64,000 nt of DNA from Nocardiopsis sinuspersici. Its GTDB lineage: Bacteria > Actinomycetota > Actinomycetes > Streptosporangiales > Streptosporangiaceae. A program made the position numbers and the translations under genes. The notes below the pieces were generated by a model. It worked only from the letters and a program-made list of their open reading frames with translations, had not been told where the DNA came from and ran no database searches. Below, one piece after another: positions 23,298-32,751 of the stretch. How positions within the stretch are numbered: position 1 is the stretch's first letter; each line of letters begins with the position of its first letter. Location: contig VWVT01000012.1 of assembly GCA_008638415.1 (NCBI GenBank), positions 124,001-188,000 of the forward strand, written 5' to 3'.

Positions 23298-24689
23298 GTG
23301 CCCGAAACGCTGTTCGACGACGCCGGAGCCGAGGCCGCCCGAGGGCAGGAGCCGCTCGCCGTGCGCATGCGCCCCCGAACCCTGGACGAGGTCGTGGGCC
23401 AGCGCCACCTCCTGGGCCGGGGCAGCCCGCTGCGGCGCCTGGTCGAGGACGACGCGCCCATGTCCGTCTTCCTGTGGGGGCCGCCCGGCACCGGTAAGAC
23501 CACCCTGGCCACGGTGGTCAGCCGCGTCACCCAGCGCCGCTTCGTGGAGCTGTCGGCCGTCAACGCCGGGGTCAAGGACGTGCGCGCCGTCGTCGACGAG
23601 GCCCGGCGGCGCATGGGCATGCACGGCACCCGCACCCTGCTCTTCGTCGACGAGGTGCACCGATTCAACAAGACCCAGCAGGACGCGCTGCTGCCCGCGG
23701 TGGAGAACCGCTGGGTCAGCTTCATCGGCGCCACCACCGAGAACCCCTTCTTCTCCGTGGTCAGCCCGCTGCTGTCCCGCTCGCTGCTGCTGTCCCTGGA
23801 GTCCCTGGACGAGGACGACGTCCGCGCCCTGGTGGACCGGGCCCTGACCGACGAGCGCGGACTGGACGGCCGCTACGCGCTCTCACCGGAGGGCGCCGAC
23901 CACCTCGTGCGCCTGGCGGGCGGCGACGGCCGCCGCTCCCTGACCTACCTGGAGGCCGCCGCCCTCGTCGCGGGGCCCGCCCTTCGCCCTCCACCACCCT
24001 CGGACGACGCCTCCGGCGCGGTATCCTCCGGGGCGGAACCGGTCACCATCACCGCCGAGCACGTCGAGCGCGCCGTCGACCGGCACGCCGTCCGCTACGA
24101 CCGCTCCGGGGACCAGCACTACGACGTCGTCAGCGCCTTCATCAAGAGCATGCGCGGATCCGACCCCGACGCCGCCCTGCACTACCTCGCCCGCATGATC
24201 GAGGCGGGGGAGGACCCCCGCTTCATCGCCCGCCGTGTCGTCGTGCACGCCAGCGAGGACGTGGGCATGGCCGATCCCACCGCCCTGCAGACCGCCGTGG
24301 CCGCCGCCCAGGCCGTGGAGCTCATCGGGATGCCCGAGGCCCGCATCAACCTCGCCCAGGCCGTCATCCACATCAGCCTGGCCCCCAAGTCCAACGCCGT
24401 GATCAGCGCCATCGACGCCGCGACGGCCGACGTGCGCGCGGGCCGGACCGGGTCCGTCCCCGCCCATCTGCGCGACGGCCACTACCGGGGCGCCGCCGAA
24501 CTCGGCCACGGAAAGGGCTACCGCTACGCCCACGACTTCCCCGGCGGGGTCGCCCCCCAGCAGCACGCGCCCGACGACCTCGTCGACCGCGAGTACTACC
24601 GGCCCACCCAGCACGGCGCCGAGCGGCGTTTCAGCGAGGTCCTCCAGCGCATCAAGGGCGTCCTGCGGGGCGGTGGCCGGCGCGACTGA
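23298..24689 (+). CDS. rarA: Replication-associated recombination protein A (AAA+ ATPase)
   Basis: RarA (MgsA) acts at stalled or gapped replication forks, related to clamp-loader ATPases. The 463-residue protein has Walker [10 protein letters not shown] at residues 61-69, Walker [15 protein letters not shown] near 113, sensor 1 [14 protein letters not shown] near 140, and the C-terminal tetramerisation region [20 protein letters not shown] with [17 protein letters not shown] 23298 gives the family N-terminus ([16 protein letters not shown]), so the much longer open frame upstream is rejected. A low-complexity insertion ([11 protein letters not shown]) near 235 is unusual but in a loop position. 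Confidence 0.94.
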   Translation: MPETLFDDAGAEAARGQEPLAVRMRPRTLDEVVGQRHLLGRGSPLRRLVEDDAPMSVFLWGPPGTGKTTLATVVSRVTQRRFVELSAVNAGVKDVRAVVDEARRRMGMHGTRTLLFVDEVHRFNKTQQDALLPAVENRWVSFIGATTENPFFSVVSPLLSRSLLLSLESLDEDDVRALVDRALTDERGLDGRYALSPEGADHLVRLAGGDGRRSLTYLEAAALVAGPALRPPPPSDDASGAVSSGAEPVTITAEHVERAVDRHAVRYDRSGDQHYDVVSAFIKSMRGSDPDAALHYLARMIEAGEDPRFIARRVVVHASEDVGMADPTALQTAVAAAQAVELIGMPEARINLAQAVIHISLAPKSNAVISAIDAATADVRAGRTGSVPAHLRDGHYRGAAELGHGKGYRYAHDFPGGVAPQQHAPDDLVDREYYRPTQHGAERRFSEVLQRIKGVLRGGGRRD

Positions 24690-24712
24690 GCTCCGGCGCC
24701 GCCCCACGCCCC

Positions 24713-26311
24713 CTACTCGGTGAACAGTTCGGTGACCTTGACGATCTCGCGGGGCCCACCGTCCTCCGCGGGCTCCTCGGCGAAGGTCACCTCGACGATC
24801 ATCACCGGGCCCCACGACAGGTAGTCGATGAAGTCGCCGCCGGTCAGCTCCCAGGTGCCGCGGCCCTCCTCGTCGAGGAAGACGTGGTTGGGCGCGGCGC
24901 AGAACTTCGCGCAGAGCACCTCGGCGTCGGGGGAGATGACCGCCTCAGCGGGCTCACCGGCCTCGTCCCACTGCTCGGCCCAGGCGCTGTGGCTGGGCAC
25001 CCCCTGGCCGCGGACCGGCTCGTCGTCGCGGTCGACGGGGGTGTACACCCACGGACCCGACTCGGGGGACTCCTGCTCGGCGGGGTCGAACCGCACCACC
25101 AGGGTCAGCGGGTCCTCGTCGGCGGAGGGGCTCGCGTCGACGGGCTCCCCCTCGACGGATTCCCCCGCGGCGTCGGAGGCCAGCGTGTCGTCGGGGTCGA
25201 ACATCCGGGAGATCCCCCATATCCCGGCGCCGACGAGGACGAGGGCGAGCGCCGCGCTCCCGACCAGGAACAGGGCGCGTGTGGTGCGGCGGTTGGACAT
25301 GCGCCCCTCCAGCCGGACGACCTGGGGCACCCGGGCGGGCGGCTCCACGGCGTGCCACTCGCGCTCCAGGATGAGCGCCAGGTCGTCGCGTCCGGGGGAA
25401 CCGGCCCCGGTGGCGTTCCCGGCGGGGGAGGCCGCGCTGCCTCGGAGGTGGTCCGCGTTCTCGGACTGCCACACCGCGATGACCGCGCCGATCACCTCGC
25501 GCAGGCTGGGGCGGCGGTCGGGGTCGGGGTCCAGGGCGCGCCCGACCACGGGCCGCAGTCCCCTGGCCAGCCCGTCCAGGTCGAAGGACCCGTGCGCGGC
25601 GCGCTCCGCGATCTCCTCGGGCTCGCCGGGGCCGAAGGGCAGGCGCCCCGTTCCGGCGAAGGAGACGACGGCGCCCCAGGCGAACACGTCGGCGGCGGGT
25701 GTGGCCCCGCCGCCCCGGAAGCGCTCGGGGCTCAGCCAGGTGGCGCCGGCCCCGCGCATCCGCTCCGCCGAGGCCGCGACCGCGCACTCCATGATGTGGG
25801 GGCCGTGCGACTCCAGCAGGACCTCGCTGGGACGCAGCGAACCGTGGGCCACCCCGCGCGTGTGCAGTGCGGACAGGCCCTCGGCCAGGCCGGTGGCCAG
25901 GGCGATGAGCTTGCCGGTGCCCAGTCCGCCGCGCTTGGTGACGTAGTGCGACAGCCGCTCGCCCGCCAGGTAGGGCATGGACAGCCAGGGCGGGTTGGCG
26001 TCGCTGTCGAAGTCCAGGGGGACGACCACGCGCCGGGGATCGGTGTTGGAGAGGGCGCGCAGGCGCTGTTCCAGGGCGGGGTAGACGTCGGGGGAGTCCA
26101 GCTCGGGGGAGGTGAGCACCTTGACGGCGACCAGGCGGTCGCCCGGGCTGGAGAACGCGGCGTCCACGGCGGCGTAGACGGTGCCGGTGGCTCCCTGCCC
26201 CAGGCGTCCGAGAACGAGGTAGGGGCCGATCCGTGAGGGGTCGTCCGGATAGAGGGGGGCCAGGTCCGGCGGTACCAGTACGGAGATCTCTCGGGGAGAA
26301 CGAGGGCTCAT
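24713..26311 (-). CDS. Membrane-anchored pseudokinase (Ser/Thr kinase-like)
   Basis: The 532-residue protein keeps the kinase fold. It has a glycine loop GQGATGTVY at 38-46, the ATP-anchoring lysine in VAVKVL at 64, and a late-lobe SPERFRGGGATPAADVFAWG. The catalytic loop HRDLKPxN reads HGSLRPSE at 156-163, so the catalytic Asp and the metal-binding Asn are gone, and the DFG position reads about ECA near 175. These losses predict no phosphotransfer. After a linker comes one transmembrane helix (FLVGSAALALVLVGAGIWGI, near 350) and an extracytoplasmic acidic domain of about 160 residues with a Cys pair (EVLCAKFCAAPN). It may scaffold or sense envelope signals. It is convergent with rarA. Confidence 0.8.
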   Translation of the reverse strand: MSPRSPREISVLVPPDLAPLYPDDPSRIGPYLVLGRLGQGATGTVYAAVDAAFSSPGDRLVAVKVLTSPELDSPDVYPALEQRLRALSNTDPRRVVVPLDFDSDANPPWLSMPYLAGERLSHYVTKRGGLGTGKLIALATGLAEGLSALHTRGVAHGSLRPSEVLLESHGPHIMECAVAASAERMRGAGATWLSPERFRGGGATPAADVFAWGAVVSFAGTGRLPFGPGEPEEIAERAAHGSFDLDGLARGLRPVVGRALDPDPDRRPSLREVIGAVIAVWQSENADHLRGSAASPAGNATGAGSPGRDDLALILEREWHAVEPPARVPQVVRLEGRMSNRRTTRALFLVGSAALALVLVGAGIWGISRMFDPDDTLASDAAGESVEGEPVDASPSADEDPLTLVVRFDPAEQESPESGPWVYTPVDRDDEPVRGQGVPSHSAWAEQWDEAGEPAEAVISPDAEVLCAKFCAAPNHVFLDEEGRGTWELTGGDFIDYLSWGPVMIVEVTFAEEPAEDGGPREIVKVTELFTE

Positions 26312-26649
26312 GGGTGTCCTGTCGGTGCTTCAGGGGCCGGGGGCGGCTGAGTGTCCGGACATCGTAGTGAAGATCCCGATTGATAATGATTCTCCTTCAG
26401 GGAAGGCCGTCCGTCGATCCCCGCGTCCTCGGCCGGCCACCGCCCGGTCGGCCGACCGGTACGTGACCGGTGCCACTTCCGTCCTCGCCGTGGCGTGTCC
26501 GCTCCACCGGCACCGGGACACGATAGGGTCAGCCGAAATCGGCCCGACCCGCGTACCGCGGGGAGCCCGGTCGTCCCCCAGGCCCGGCGCGTGCGCGAGG
26601 GGGCCGTCCACACCCTCGAAGTAACCCTCTATCTGCCCACGGAGCCCGC
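26312..26649. other. Divergent spacer between pseudokinase gene and DUF948 gene
   Basis: These 338 bases hold the promoters of two divergent genes. The AT-rich patch at 26371-26398 contains a Fur/Zur-like box. The rest is GC-rich without a gene. Confidence 0.5.
26378..26398. promoter_or_regulatory. Fur/Zur-family box-like palindrome
   Basis: The centre AATGATT within TGATAATGATTCTCC resembles Fur-family sites. Around the central G at 26388, 8 of 10 position pairs are complementary. It is 67-87 bases upstream of the pseudokinase start and is the only AT-rich patch in this spacer, so control of that gene by Fur, Zur or a relative is plausible but unproven. Confidence 0.4.
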
Positions 26650-27042
26650 ATGCTGACCGGAGGAGAGGTCGCCGCGCTCGTCGCCGCGGTGGTCTGGGCG
26701 GTGCTGGCCACGTTCATGTGCGTGGCGCTCGTCAAACTGATCAAGCTCATCAACGAGGCGACCAGGGTCGTCTCGGAAGTGGGGGACCGCACCCCGCCGC
26801 TCCTGGACGACGTCGCGTCCACGGTGGAGCGCACCAACACCTCGCTCGAACGCGTCGAGGAGATCACCGCCAACGTCCAGGCCAGCTCGGAGGACGTCTC
26901 CACGGTGACCGCGCTGACCCGGTCGGTGCTCACCGGGCCGCTGGTGAAGGTGGCTTCGCTGTCCTACGGGGTGCGCCGCGTGCTCGGCCAGCGCCGGGCC
27001 CTCGCGGTCGTGCGCACCCGCAAGCGGAAGGCGAACCGGTGA
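26650..27042 (+). CDS. DUF948 membrane protein
   Basis: This 130-residue protein has one N-terminal transmembrane helix (VAALVAAVVWAVLATFMCVA), then a cytoplasmic or external coiled-coil stretch (LLDDVASTVERTNTSLERVE) and a basic tail (RTRKRKANR). The layout is that of DUF948 proteins, which resemble methyl-accepting chemotaxis helices and in actinomycetes lie before alaS. It overlaps the next gene by GTGA, so the two are translationally coupled. The function is unknown; a structural role at the membrane is a guess. Confidence 0.8.
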   Translation: MLTGGEVAALVAAVVWAVLATFMCVALVKLIKLINEATRVVSEVGDRTPPLLDDVASTVERTNTSLERVEEITANVQASSEDVSTVTALTRSVLTGPLVKVASLSYGVRRVLGQRRALAVVRTRKRKANR

Positions 27043-27314
27043 TCGGCAGACTGTTCTACCTCGCCGCGGGGGCCGCCCTCGGCGGTTACGCGGTCCACCG
27101 GGTCAACCGCGCCAGGCGCGCCCTGAGCCCGGGGGGTATCGCGGACCGCGTGGAGGGCCAGGTCACCGAGTACCGGGGCGCCCTGCGCGAGCTCAACGAG
27201 GACCTGGCCCTGGCCGTGCGCGAACAGGAGGAGGAGCTCCTGCGCCGGTACGCCCCGAGGAGGGGGCGCCGGGCCCTGCCCGGGGCCGGGCAGGAGCCTC
27301 CGGAGCCGTCCTGA
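27039..27314 (+). CDS. Small membrane-associated protein, DUF6167-like
   Basis: The 91-residue product begins with a short hydrophobic helix (GRLFYLAAGAALGGYAVHRV) followed by an amphipathic charged region (VTEYRGALRELNEDLALAVR) and an Arg/Pro-rich tail. GTG 27039 overlaps the DUF948 stop by four bases. The pair DUF948-DUF6167 upstream of alaS is a recurrent actinomycete arrangement. I assign the family from context, size and layout; no catalytic motif is visible. Confidence 0.7.
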   Translation: MIGRLFYLAAGAALGGYAVHRVNRARRALSPGGIADRVEGQVTEYRGALRELNEDLALAVREQEEELLRRYAPRRGRRALPGAGQEPPEPS

Positions 27315-27426
27315 GGAGATCCGCCGGTATCCGGCACCGTGCGCCCTCGCGGCGCGCGGTGCTTTTCGCCGCACATGGGTAGGGGCGTCCGTAGGAACGT
27401 TGTCCAGGTGTTATGGAGGTTCCCCC

Positions 27427-28050
27427 ATGTACCCGCAGCAGCCTTCGAACGACCCGAACCAGGGCGGTCAGTACCAGGGCGGCCGGTATACCGAGGGTCA
27501 GTACCCAGGGGACCAGTACCCCCCCGGGCAGTACCCACAGGACCCGGCGTACTACGGCGGCCACCCGGGGTCCCCGTCCGGCGCCGGACGGGGGAACGCG
27601 GACGGGATGCCCGGCACGGCCGTCACCGTGCGGGTGCTGATGTTCATCGGCGGCGCCTTCGGCCTGCTGTTCGGCGGGCTGATGTGGCTCGTCGCCGCGA
27701 TGGCGGCCAGCGGCGGCCAGATCGGTGAGCAGGTGCGGCGCGCTCTGGAGGACACGGGCATGGCGATGTCCGGCGCGGAGGCGGCGACGTTCTTCGGCGT
27801 CATGGGCGCGGTCCCGTTCGTCTACGGGATCGTGTCCATCGTGCTGGCCTCGCTCATGGGACGCCGCAGCCCCGTCATCCTGTGGGCGGTCGTGGTCTTC
27901 CAGGCCCTGGCGGCGCTGGTCCTGGTGATCAACCTGTTCACCGGCGGTTTCGCCGCGGTGATCCCGCTGCTCTTCACGATCGCCATGATCGTGCTCATGC
28001 TGTTGGGGAGCACACGCGCCTACTACTCGCGTTCGGGCTCCTCCCACTGA
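27427..28050 (+). CDS. Membrane protein with Tyr/Gln/Gly-rich N-terminus
   Basis: The ATG at 27427 follows GGAGG and gives 207 residues. The first 65 are low-complexity and disordered, with repeated short units GGQYQGG, EGQYPGD, PGQYPQD. Three or four hydrophobic helices follow: VRVLMFIGGAFGLLFGGLMW, FFGVMGAVPFVYGIVSIVLA and a C-terminal pair (VILWAVVVFQALAALVLVIN). Between helices 1 and 2 is a polar segment, EQVRRALEDTGMAMSGAEAA. No known function is recognisable. A degraded relative lies directly downstream at 28201, suggesting a tandem duplication. Confidence 0.75.
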   Translation: MYPQQPSNDPNQGGQYQGGRYTEGQYPGDQYPPGQYPQDPAYYGGHPGSPSGAGRGNADGMPGTAVTVRVLMFIGGAFGLLFGGLMWLVAAMAASGGQIGEQVRRALEDTGMAMSGAEAATFFGVMGAVPFVYGIVSIVLASLMGRRSPVILWAVVVFQALAALVLVINLFTGGFAAVIPLLFTIAMIVLMLLGSTRAYYSRSGSSH

Positions 28051-28200
28051 CACGTCCGACCCCGCCGATCCCGGGGGACCGGCGCCGGCCGGTCCCCCGA
28101 GCCGTCGCCGGGGCTGCGCCGGCCTGCCCGTTTCGTGTCCCGTCGCCGGCTCTCCGTAGTGTCGCGTCACCGATGCACTGGGTTACGGAAAGGCCGAAAC

Positions 28201-28637
28201 GTGAACCCCGGCCCCCGTCTGCCACAGCCCCACAACCGTTCGGAAGCGCCGTGGAGACCACCCACGGGAGCGGCGTACGGATACGGAGGCCGGATACGGG
28301 CACACGGCCGTCCTCCGCACGGACAGGCGCCGTACGCTCCCGGCTATCCGGCGGCGCCCCGGCAGTACGCGCGGCAGCCGACGAGGCGGGGCGGTGCGCC
28401 CCTGACCGTGCGGGTGCCGGTGTTCGTCGGCGTGCTCGGCGTCCTGCTCGCGGTTCCCTTCACCGCCACGGCGATGGACGGCGGACCCGTCCTCTTCCTG
28501 GTCCCGGTGGTCTTCGGCCTCCGCGGTGTGGGATCCCCGTCCTCGCGGTCCTGGCCGGACGCCGCTCCCCGGCGATTCGCCGGAGCATCCTCTCGCCCGC
28601 CGCCACCGGAGAAGCCGGCGGCAGTCCCTCCGCCTGA
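28201..28637 (+). pseudogene. Frameshifted relative of the upstream membrane protein
   Basis: GTG 28201 opens a frame with a Pro/Gly/Tyr-rich N-terminus and then PLTVRVPVFVGVLGVLLAVP, which parallels AVTVRVLMFIGGAFGLLFGG in the gene upstream. After VVFGL near 28527 this frame turns into low-complexity sequence with irregular third positions. At the same point the third forward frame becomes clean coding sequence, GIPVLAVLAGRRSPAIRRS, which parallels GIVSIVLASLMGRRSPVILW, and ends at TGA 28637. One base gained or lost near 28527-28535 explains this. A product read straight through would end at 28764. The C-terminal helices are missing in both readings, so I call it a decayed paralogue; a sequencing error is possible. 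Confidence 0.55.
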
Positions 28638-28945
28638 TCGCCACAGGTGCCACGGGCCCGTACCGCGCGGTGGCCGCCCTACGCGCCCTGACGGGTTCCG
28701 CCCGCGCCCGCCGGCCGGTCCCGGCCCCGTCCGGCCGGGGCTCGGCAGTGGTCAGCGGCGATAGCCTGGAACAACCAGGCCGCCGACCTTGTCCAAGGGA
28801 CGGGTCCCCGGCGGCCACCCGCAAACCACGCGCGCCGACGGGGCGGCCCCCTCTACGATGGGCCCCTACCGAACACGCGTGACAACGGTCCCAGCAGGGA
28901 CGGACACGTCGCCCCGGGCGGCGGAGCAAGCACAGGAGGGCATCA
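28638..28945. other. alaS upstream region
   Basis: This 308-base spacer is GC-rich. TACGAT at 28854-28859 could be a -10, but no -35 fits. I looked for a T-box leader before this synthetase gene and saw no T-box sequence. Confidence 0.4.
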
Positions 28946-31615
28946 ATGGAGACGGCAGAGATCGCGCGCCGCTTCCTCAGTTTCTTCGAGAAGAACGGAC
29001 ACACCGTGGTGCCCTCGGCAAGCCTCATCGCCGAAGACCCCACGCTGCTGCTCGTGCCCGCGGGCATGGTTCCGTTCAAGCCCTACTTCCTGGGCCAGCG
29101 CACGCCTCCCTACGCCACCGCGACCAGCGTCCAGAAGTGCATCCGCACCAAGGACATCGAGGAGGTCGGCAAGACCTCCCGGCACGCGACGTTCTTCCAG
29201 ATGCTCGGCAACTTCTCCTTCGGCGCCTACTTCAAGGAGCAGGCGATCCCGCTGGCGTGGGAGCTGGTCACCTCCCCGGTGGAGGAGGGCGGCTTCGGCA
29301 TCGACCCCGACAGGCTGTGGGTGACCGTCTACCTCGACGACGACGAGGCCGAGACGATCTGGCGCGACAAGGTGGGCGTGCGGCCCGAGCGCATCCAGCG
29401 CATGGGCATGGAGGAGAACTACTGGTCGATGGGCGTCCCCGGCCCCTGCGGCCCCTGCTCGGAGATCTTCTACGACCGCGGCCCCGAGTACGGCGTCGAG
29501 GGCGGTCCCGAGGCGGACGAGAACCGCTACATCGAGATCTGGAACCTCGTCTTCATGCAGTACGAGCGGGGTGAGGGCGGCGACAAGGGCGACTTCCCGA
29601 TCCTCGGCGACCTGCCCAAGAAGAACATCGACACCGGCCTGGGCCTGGAGCGCCTCGCGGCGGTCCTGCAGGGCGTCGACAACATCTACGAGACCGACAT
29701 CATCGGCCGCGTCCTGCACCGTGCCGCCGAGCTGACCGGCACCCGTTACGGCGACGGCGAGGAGCAGGACGTCATGCTCCGCGTGGTCGCCGACCACGTG
29801 CGCAGCGCCGTCATGCTCGTCGGCGACGGCGTCAAGCCCGGCAACGAGAAGGCCGGGTACGTCCTGCGCCGCATCCTGCGCCGCTCCATCCGCAACCTGC
29901 GCCTGCTGTCGGGCACCGACACCGCCTTCCTGCACGAGCTGACCGAGATCAGCATCGACGCGATGAAGGACATCTACCCCGACCTGCTCGACAAGGCCGA
30001 CGTCATCCACGGTGTGATCGACGCCGAGGAGAGGAACTTCGCCGAGACCCTGCGCGCGGGCACCACGCTGTTCGGCCGCGCGGCCGAGCGCACCCGCGCC
30101 GCGGGCGGCAGCGTCTTCTCCGGTTCGGACGCCTTCCAGCTGCACGACACCTACGGCTTCCCCATCGACCTGACCCTGGAGATGGCGGCCGAGCAGGGCC
30201 TGTCCGTGGACGAGGGCGCCTTCCGCGAGCTCATGCAGCGCCAGAAGGACACCGCCAAGGCCGACGCCAAGGCCAAGAAGCTCGGCAACGCCGACATCTC
30301 CCTGTACGCGCAGATGCTGGAGGGCGCCGGGACGACCGACTTCCTGGGCTACACCGACGCCGAGAGCGAGTCGCACGTCAAGGGCATCGTCGTCGACGGC
30401 GTCTCGGCGCCCGCGGCCCGCGCGGGGGAGAAGGTCGAGATCGTCCTGGACCGCACCCCGTTCTACGCGGAGAGCGGCGGCCAGCTCGCCGACACCGGCA
30501 CGCTGTCCGTGGACGGGCGCGGCGTCGTGGACGTGGAGGACGTGCAAAAGCCCCTGCCCGGGCTGTTCGTGCACCGGGGCACCGTCCGCTCGGGCGAGGT
30601 GGTCCTGGACGACACCGTGCACGCCACCATCGACACCGGGCGCCGCAACGCCATCGAGCGCTCGCACTCGGCCACCCACCTCATCCACTCGGCGCTGCGC
30701 AACTCCCTGGGCCCGTCGGCGGGCCAGGCCGGTTCGGAGAACCGTCCCGGCCAGCTGCGGTTCGACTTCACCGCCGACAACGCGCTGGGCGGCGCACGCC
30801 TGGCCGAGGTCGAGGAGGAGGTCAACACCGTCCTGGCGGGTGACATCCCGGTCCAGACCGAGGAGAAGGGCCTGGACGAGGCGCTGAAGATGGGCGCTCT
30901 GGCCATGTTCGGCGAGAAGTACGGCGACCGCGTGCGCGTGGTGGAGATGAGCGACTACTCCGTCGAGCTGTGCGGCGGCACCCACGTGCCCTCCACCGCC
31001 AGGCTGGGCATCGTCAAGCTCCTCGGCGAGTCCTCCATCGGCTCGGGCGTGCGGCGTGTGGAGGCGGCCGTGGGCGTGGACGCGTTCAAGCGGCTCTCCA
31101 AGGAGTCGGCACTGGTCGGACAGCTCTCCGAGCAGCTCAAGACCCCGCGCGAGGACCTGCCCGAGCGGATCGACACCATGGTCTCCCGGCTGCGCGCCGC
31201 GGAGAAGGAGATCGAGAGGATGCGCGCCGAGCAGGTGCTCCAGGCGGCCGGTTCGATCGCCGAGGGCGCCCGCCGCCACGGTCCCGCGCTGGTCGTGGCC
31301 GCCCCGGCGCCGGAGGGCACCAGCGGCGACGACCTGCGCAAGCTGGTGCTGGACGTGCGCGGCCGCCTCGGTGAGGACGAGCCCGTGGTCGTGGCGATGA
31401 CCGCCGTGCCCAAGGACCGCCCGGTCGTGGTGATCGCGGTGAACAAGGCCGCGCAGAAGAGCGGGATCAAGGCGGGCGAGCTGGTGGGCATCGCGGCCCG
31501 CGCGCTCGGCGGCGGTGGCGGCGGCAAGCCCGACATCGCCCAGGGCGGCGGCAGCGACGCCGGCAAGGTCGACGAGGCCCTGCGCGCCGTCGAGGAGCGC
31601 GTGGCCAGGGACTAG
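28946..31615 (+). CDS. alaS: Alanyl-tRNA synthetase
   Basis: AlaRS charges tRNA-Ala and clears Ser and Gly mischarging. ATG 28946 follows ACAGGAGGG and gives 889 residues, the family length. The class II catalytic core shows [20 protein letters not shown] near residue 12 and [13 protein letters not shown] near 89. The editing domain has the zinc-site motif [12 protein letters not shown] near 573 and [13 protein letters not shown] near 676. The C-terminal DHHA1 domain ([20 protein letters not shown]) ends the protein. It is followed by ruvX and mltG, the conserved actinomycete order. Confidence 0.97.
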   Translation: METAEIARRFLSFFEKNGHTVVPSASLIAEDPTLLLVPAGMVPFKPYFLGQRTPPYATATSVQKCIRTKDIEEVGKTSRHATFFQMLGNFSFGAYFKEQAIPLAWELVTSPVEEGGFGIDPDRLWVTVYLDDDEAETIWRDKVGVRPERIQRMGMEENYWSMGVPGPCGPCSEIFYDRGPEYGVEGGPEADENRYIEIWNLVFMQYERGEGGDKGDFPILGDLPKKNIDTGLGLERLAAVLQGVDNIYETDIIGRVLHRAAELTGTRYGDGEEQDVMLRVVADHVRSAVMLVGDGVKPGNEKAGYVLRRILRRSIRNLRLLSGTDTAFLHELTEISIDAMKDIYPDLLDKADVIHGVIDAEERNFAETLRAGTTLFGRAAERTRAAGGSVFSGSDAFQLHDTYGFPIDLTLEMAAEQGLSVDEGAFRELMQRQKDTAKADAKAKKLGNADISLYAQMLEGAGTTDFLGYTDAESESHVKGIVVDGVSAPAARAGEKVEIVLDRTPFYAESGGQLADTGTLSVDGRGVVDVEDVQKPLPGLFVHRGTVRSGEVVLDDTVHATIDTGRRNAIERSHSATHLIHSALRNSLGPSAGQAGSENRPGQLRFDFTADNALGGARLAEVEEEVNTVLAGDIPVQTEEKGLDEALKMGALAMFGEKYGDRVRVVEMSDYSVELCGGTHVPSTARLGIVKLLGESSIGSGVRRVEAAVGVDAFKRLSKESALVGQLSEQLKTPREDLPERIDTMVSRLRAAEKEIERMRAEQVLQAAGSIAEGARRHGPALVVAAPAPEGTSGDDLRKLVLDVRGRLGEDEPVVVAMTAVPKDRPVVVIAVNKAAQKSGIKAGELVGIAARALGGGGGGKPDIAQGGGSDAGKVDEALRAVEERVARD

Positions 31616-31625
31616 ACACCCCCTC

Positions 31626-31668
31626 GGGCGTGTGCGGGAACCGCTCCGGCGGCTCCTCGCACACGCCC
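31626..31668 (+). terminator. Terminator hairpin after alaS
   Basis: Perfect 11-base arms, GGGCGTGTGCG (31626-31636) and its complement (31658-31668), enclose a 21-base loop beginning 10 bases after the alaS stop. No T-run follows. Confidence 0.55.
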
Positions 31669-32262
31669 GACGTGTGTGCCGCCCCCTGTGCCGCCCTGTG
31701 TCGCTCCTCTCGTTCACCGTGTCCCGCCGCCACGGGACGGCGCCGCCGGTGCCGGGCCCCGGGGCCCGGCGGCCACGGTGGCGAGGTGACGCACGGGCGT
31801 GCGGGGAGCCCGCGGTGTCGCTCTCCGTGACGGTGGGGAGGATTCCGACATGCCCGGGTACGGCGTCCCCCTCCGGACCGGGACCCGCCGCCACCAGGGA
31901 AGGTGATGCCGGACGACCGGCACGCCATGGCCGCGGAGCACCCGTACGCGCCGGGGCGGCGCCGAGGTGATTTACACTCAGACGGAACGCGTTCACCCGG
32001 ACCTCACCGGGACGGCTCCGTGGGAGGCGGCCGACGCGGACCGCGGCTCCGTACCGCGGCTGTCGTCGGCGAAGCTGCGCACCGCCATCGAATCGGGCAT
32101 ACTGTGGCGCGTCACAGCCGATCACACGGCTGTCTGTGCGGAATCTCCCGCAATCCAGCTGACGAACAGGACCACCGTGTTGAGGATTTCCCAGCCGCGG
32201 TGCTGTGCCGACAACGGTACGGCCCGCCCGCGTACCATCCCCGGTTCACGGGAGAGATCCTC
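31669..32262. other. Spacer between alaS and ruvX
   Basis: These 594 bases carry overlapping open frames but none with clean codon use or recognisable content; the ruvX frame is open upstream but unlike the family. TACTGT at 32100-32105 is a possible -10, and a 6-base stem CAGCCG...CGGCTG lies near 32112-32129. ruvX therefore probably has its own promoter here. Confidence 0.45.
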
Positions 32263-32751
32263 TTGAGACACGGTGTGCGCTTGGCCGTCGATCCGGGTAA
32301 CGCCCGTATCGGAGTCGCCGCCAGCGATCCCAGCGGAATGCTCGCCAGCCCGGTCGAGACCATCCCGCGCGGCAGGGGCGACCTGCAACGGATCGCTCTG
32401 CTGGTCCTGGAACGCCAAGCACGGGAGGTCGTTGTGGGTTACCCTGCCTCACTGTCAGGCCAAGAAGGTCCGGCGGCCCGCTCCGCCAGGGAGTTCGCGA
32501 ACACGCTCGCCGCGCTTTTGCGTCCCGTTCCCGTCCGTCTGGTCGACGAACGCCTCACCACGGTGACCGCGCAGGGCCAACTGCTCTCCGGAGCCTCCTT
32601 CGCCAAGAAGGGGGCCAAGGGCGGCAGGGCCCGCAGGTCGGTCATCGACCAGGCCGCGGCCACCGTGCTCCTCCAGAGCGCCTTGGACCAGGAACGGTCG
32701 ACAGGCCATCCCCCGGGCGAGATCGTCCACTCCAGCCAGGGAGAAGAATGA
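32263..32751 (+). CDS. ruvX: Putative Holliday junction resolvase YqgF
   Basis: RuvX/YqgF is an RNase H-fold nuclease linked to Holliday junctions and pre-16S rRNA 5' processing. I choose TTG 32263 because it follows GGGAGAG and gives the family N-terminus MRHGVRLAVDPGNARIGVAA. The acidic site residues are visible: Asp in LAVDPG, Glu in the ASLSGQEG segment (VVGYPASLSGQEG), VDERLTT, and Asp in RRSVIDQAAATVLLQ. The length is 162 residues. Its stop overlaps the mltG start by ATGA, so the two are coupled. Confidence 0.9.
   Translation: MRHGVRLAVDPGNARIGVAASDPSGMLASPVETIPRGRGDLQRIALLVLERQAREVVVGYPASLSGQEGPAARSAREFANTLAALLRPVPVRLVDERLTTVTAQGQLLSGASFAKKGAKGGRARRSVIDQAAATVLLQSALDQERSTGHPPGEIVHSSQGEE

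Noticed and set aside
28943..32125. A 1060-residue minus-strand open frame
   Set aside because: Shadow of alaS; translation is repetitive and carB-type mirror sequence.
31903..32262. N-terminal extension of ruvX by 120 residues
   Set aside because: The extra residues do not resemble the family, and TTG 32263 has a good ribosome site and the expected N-terminus.
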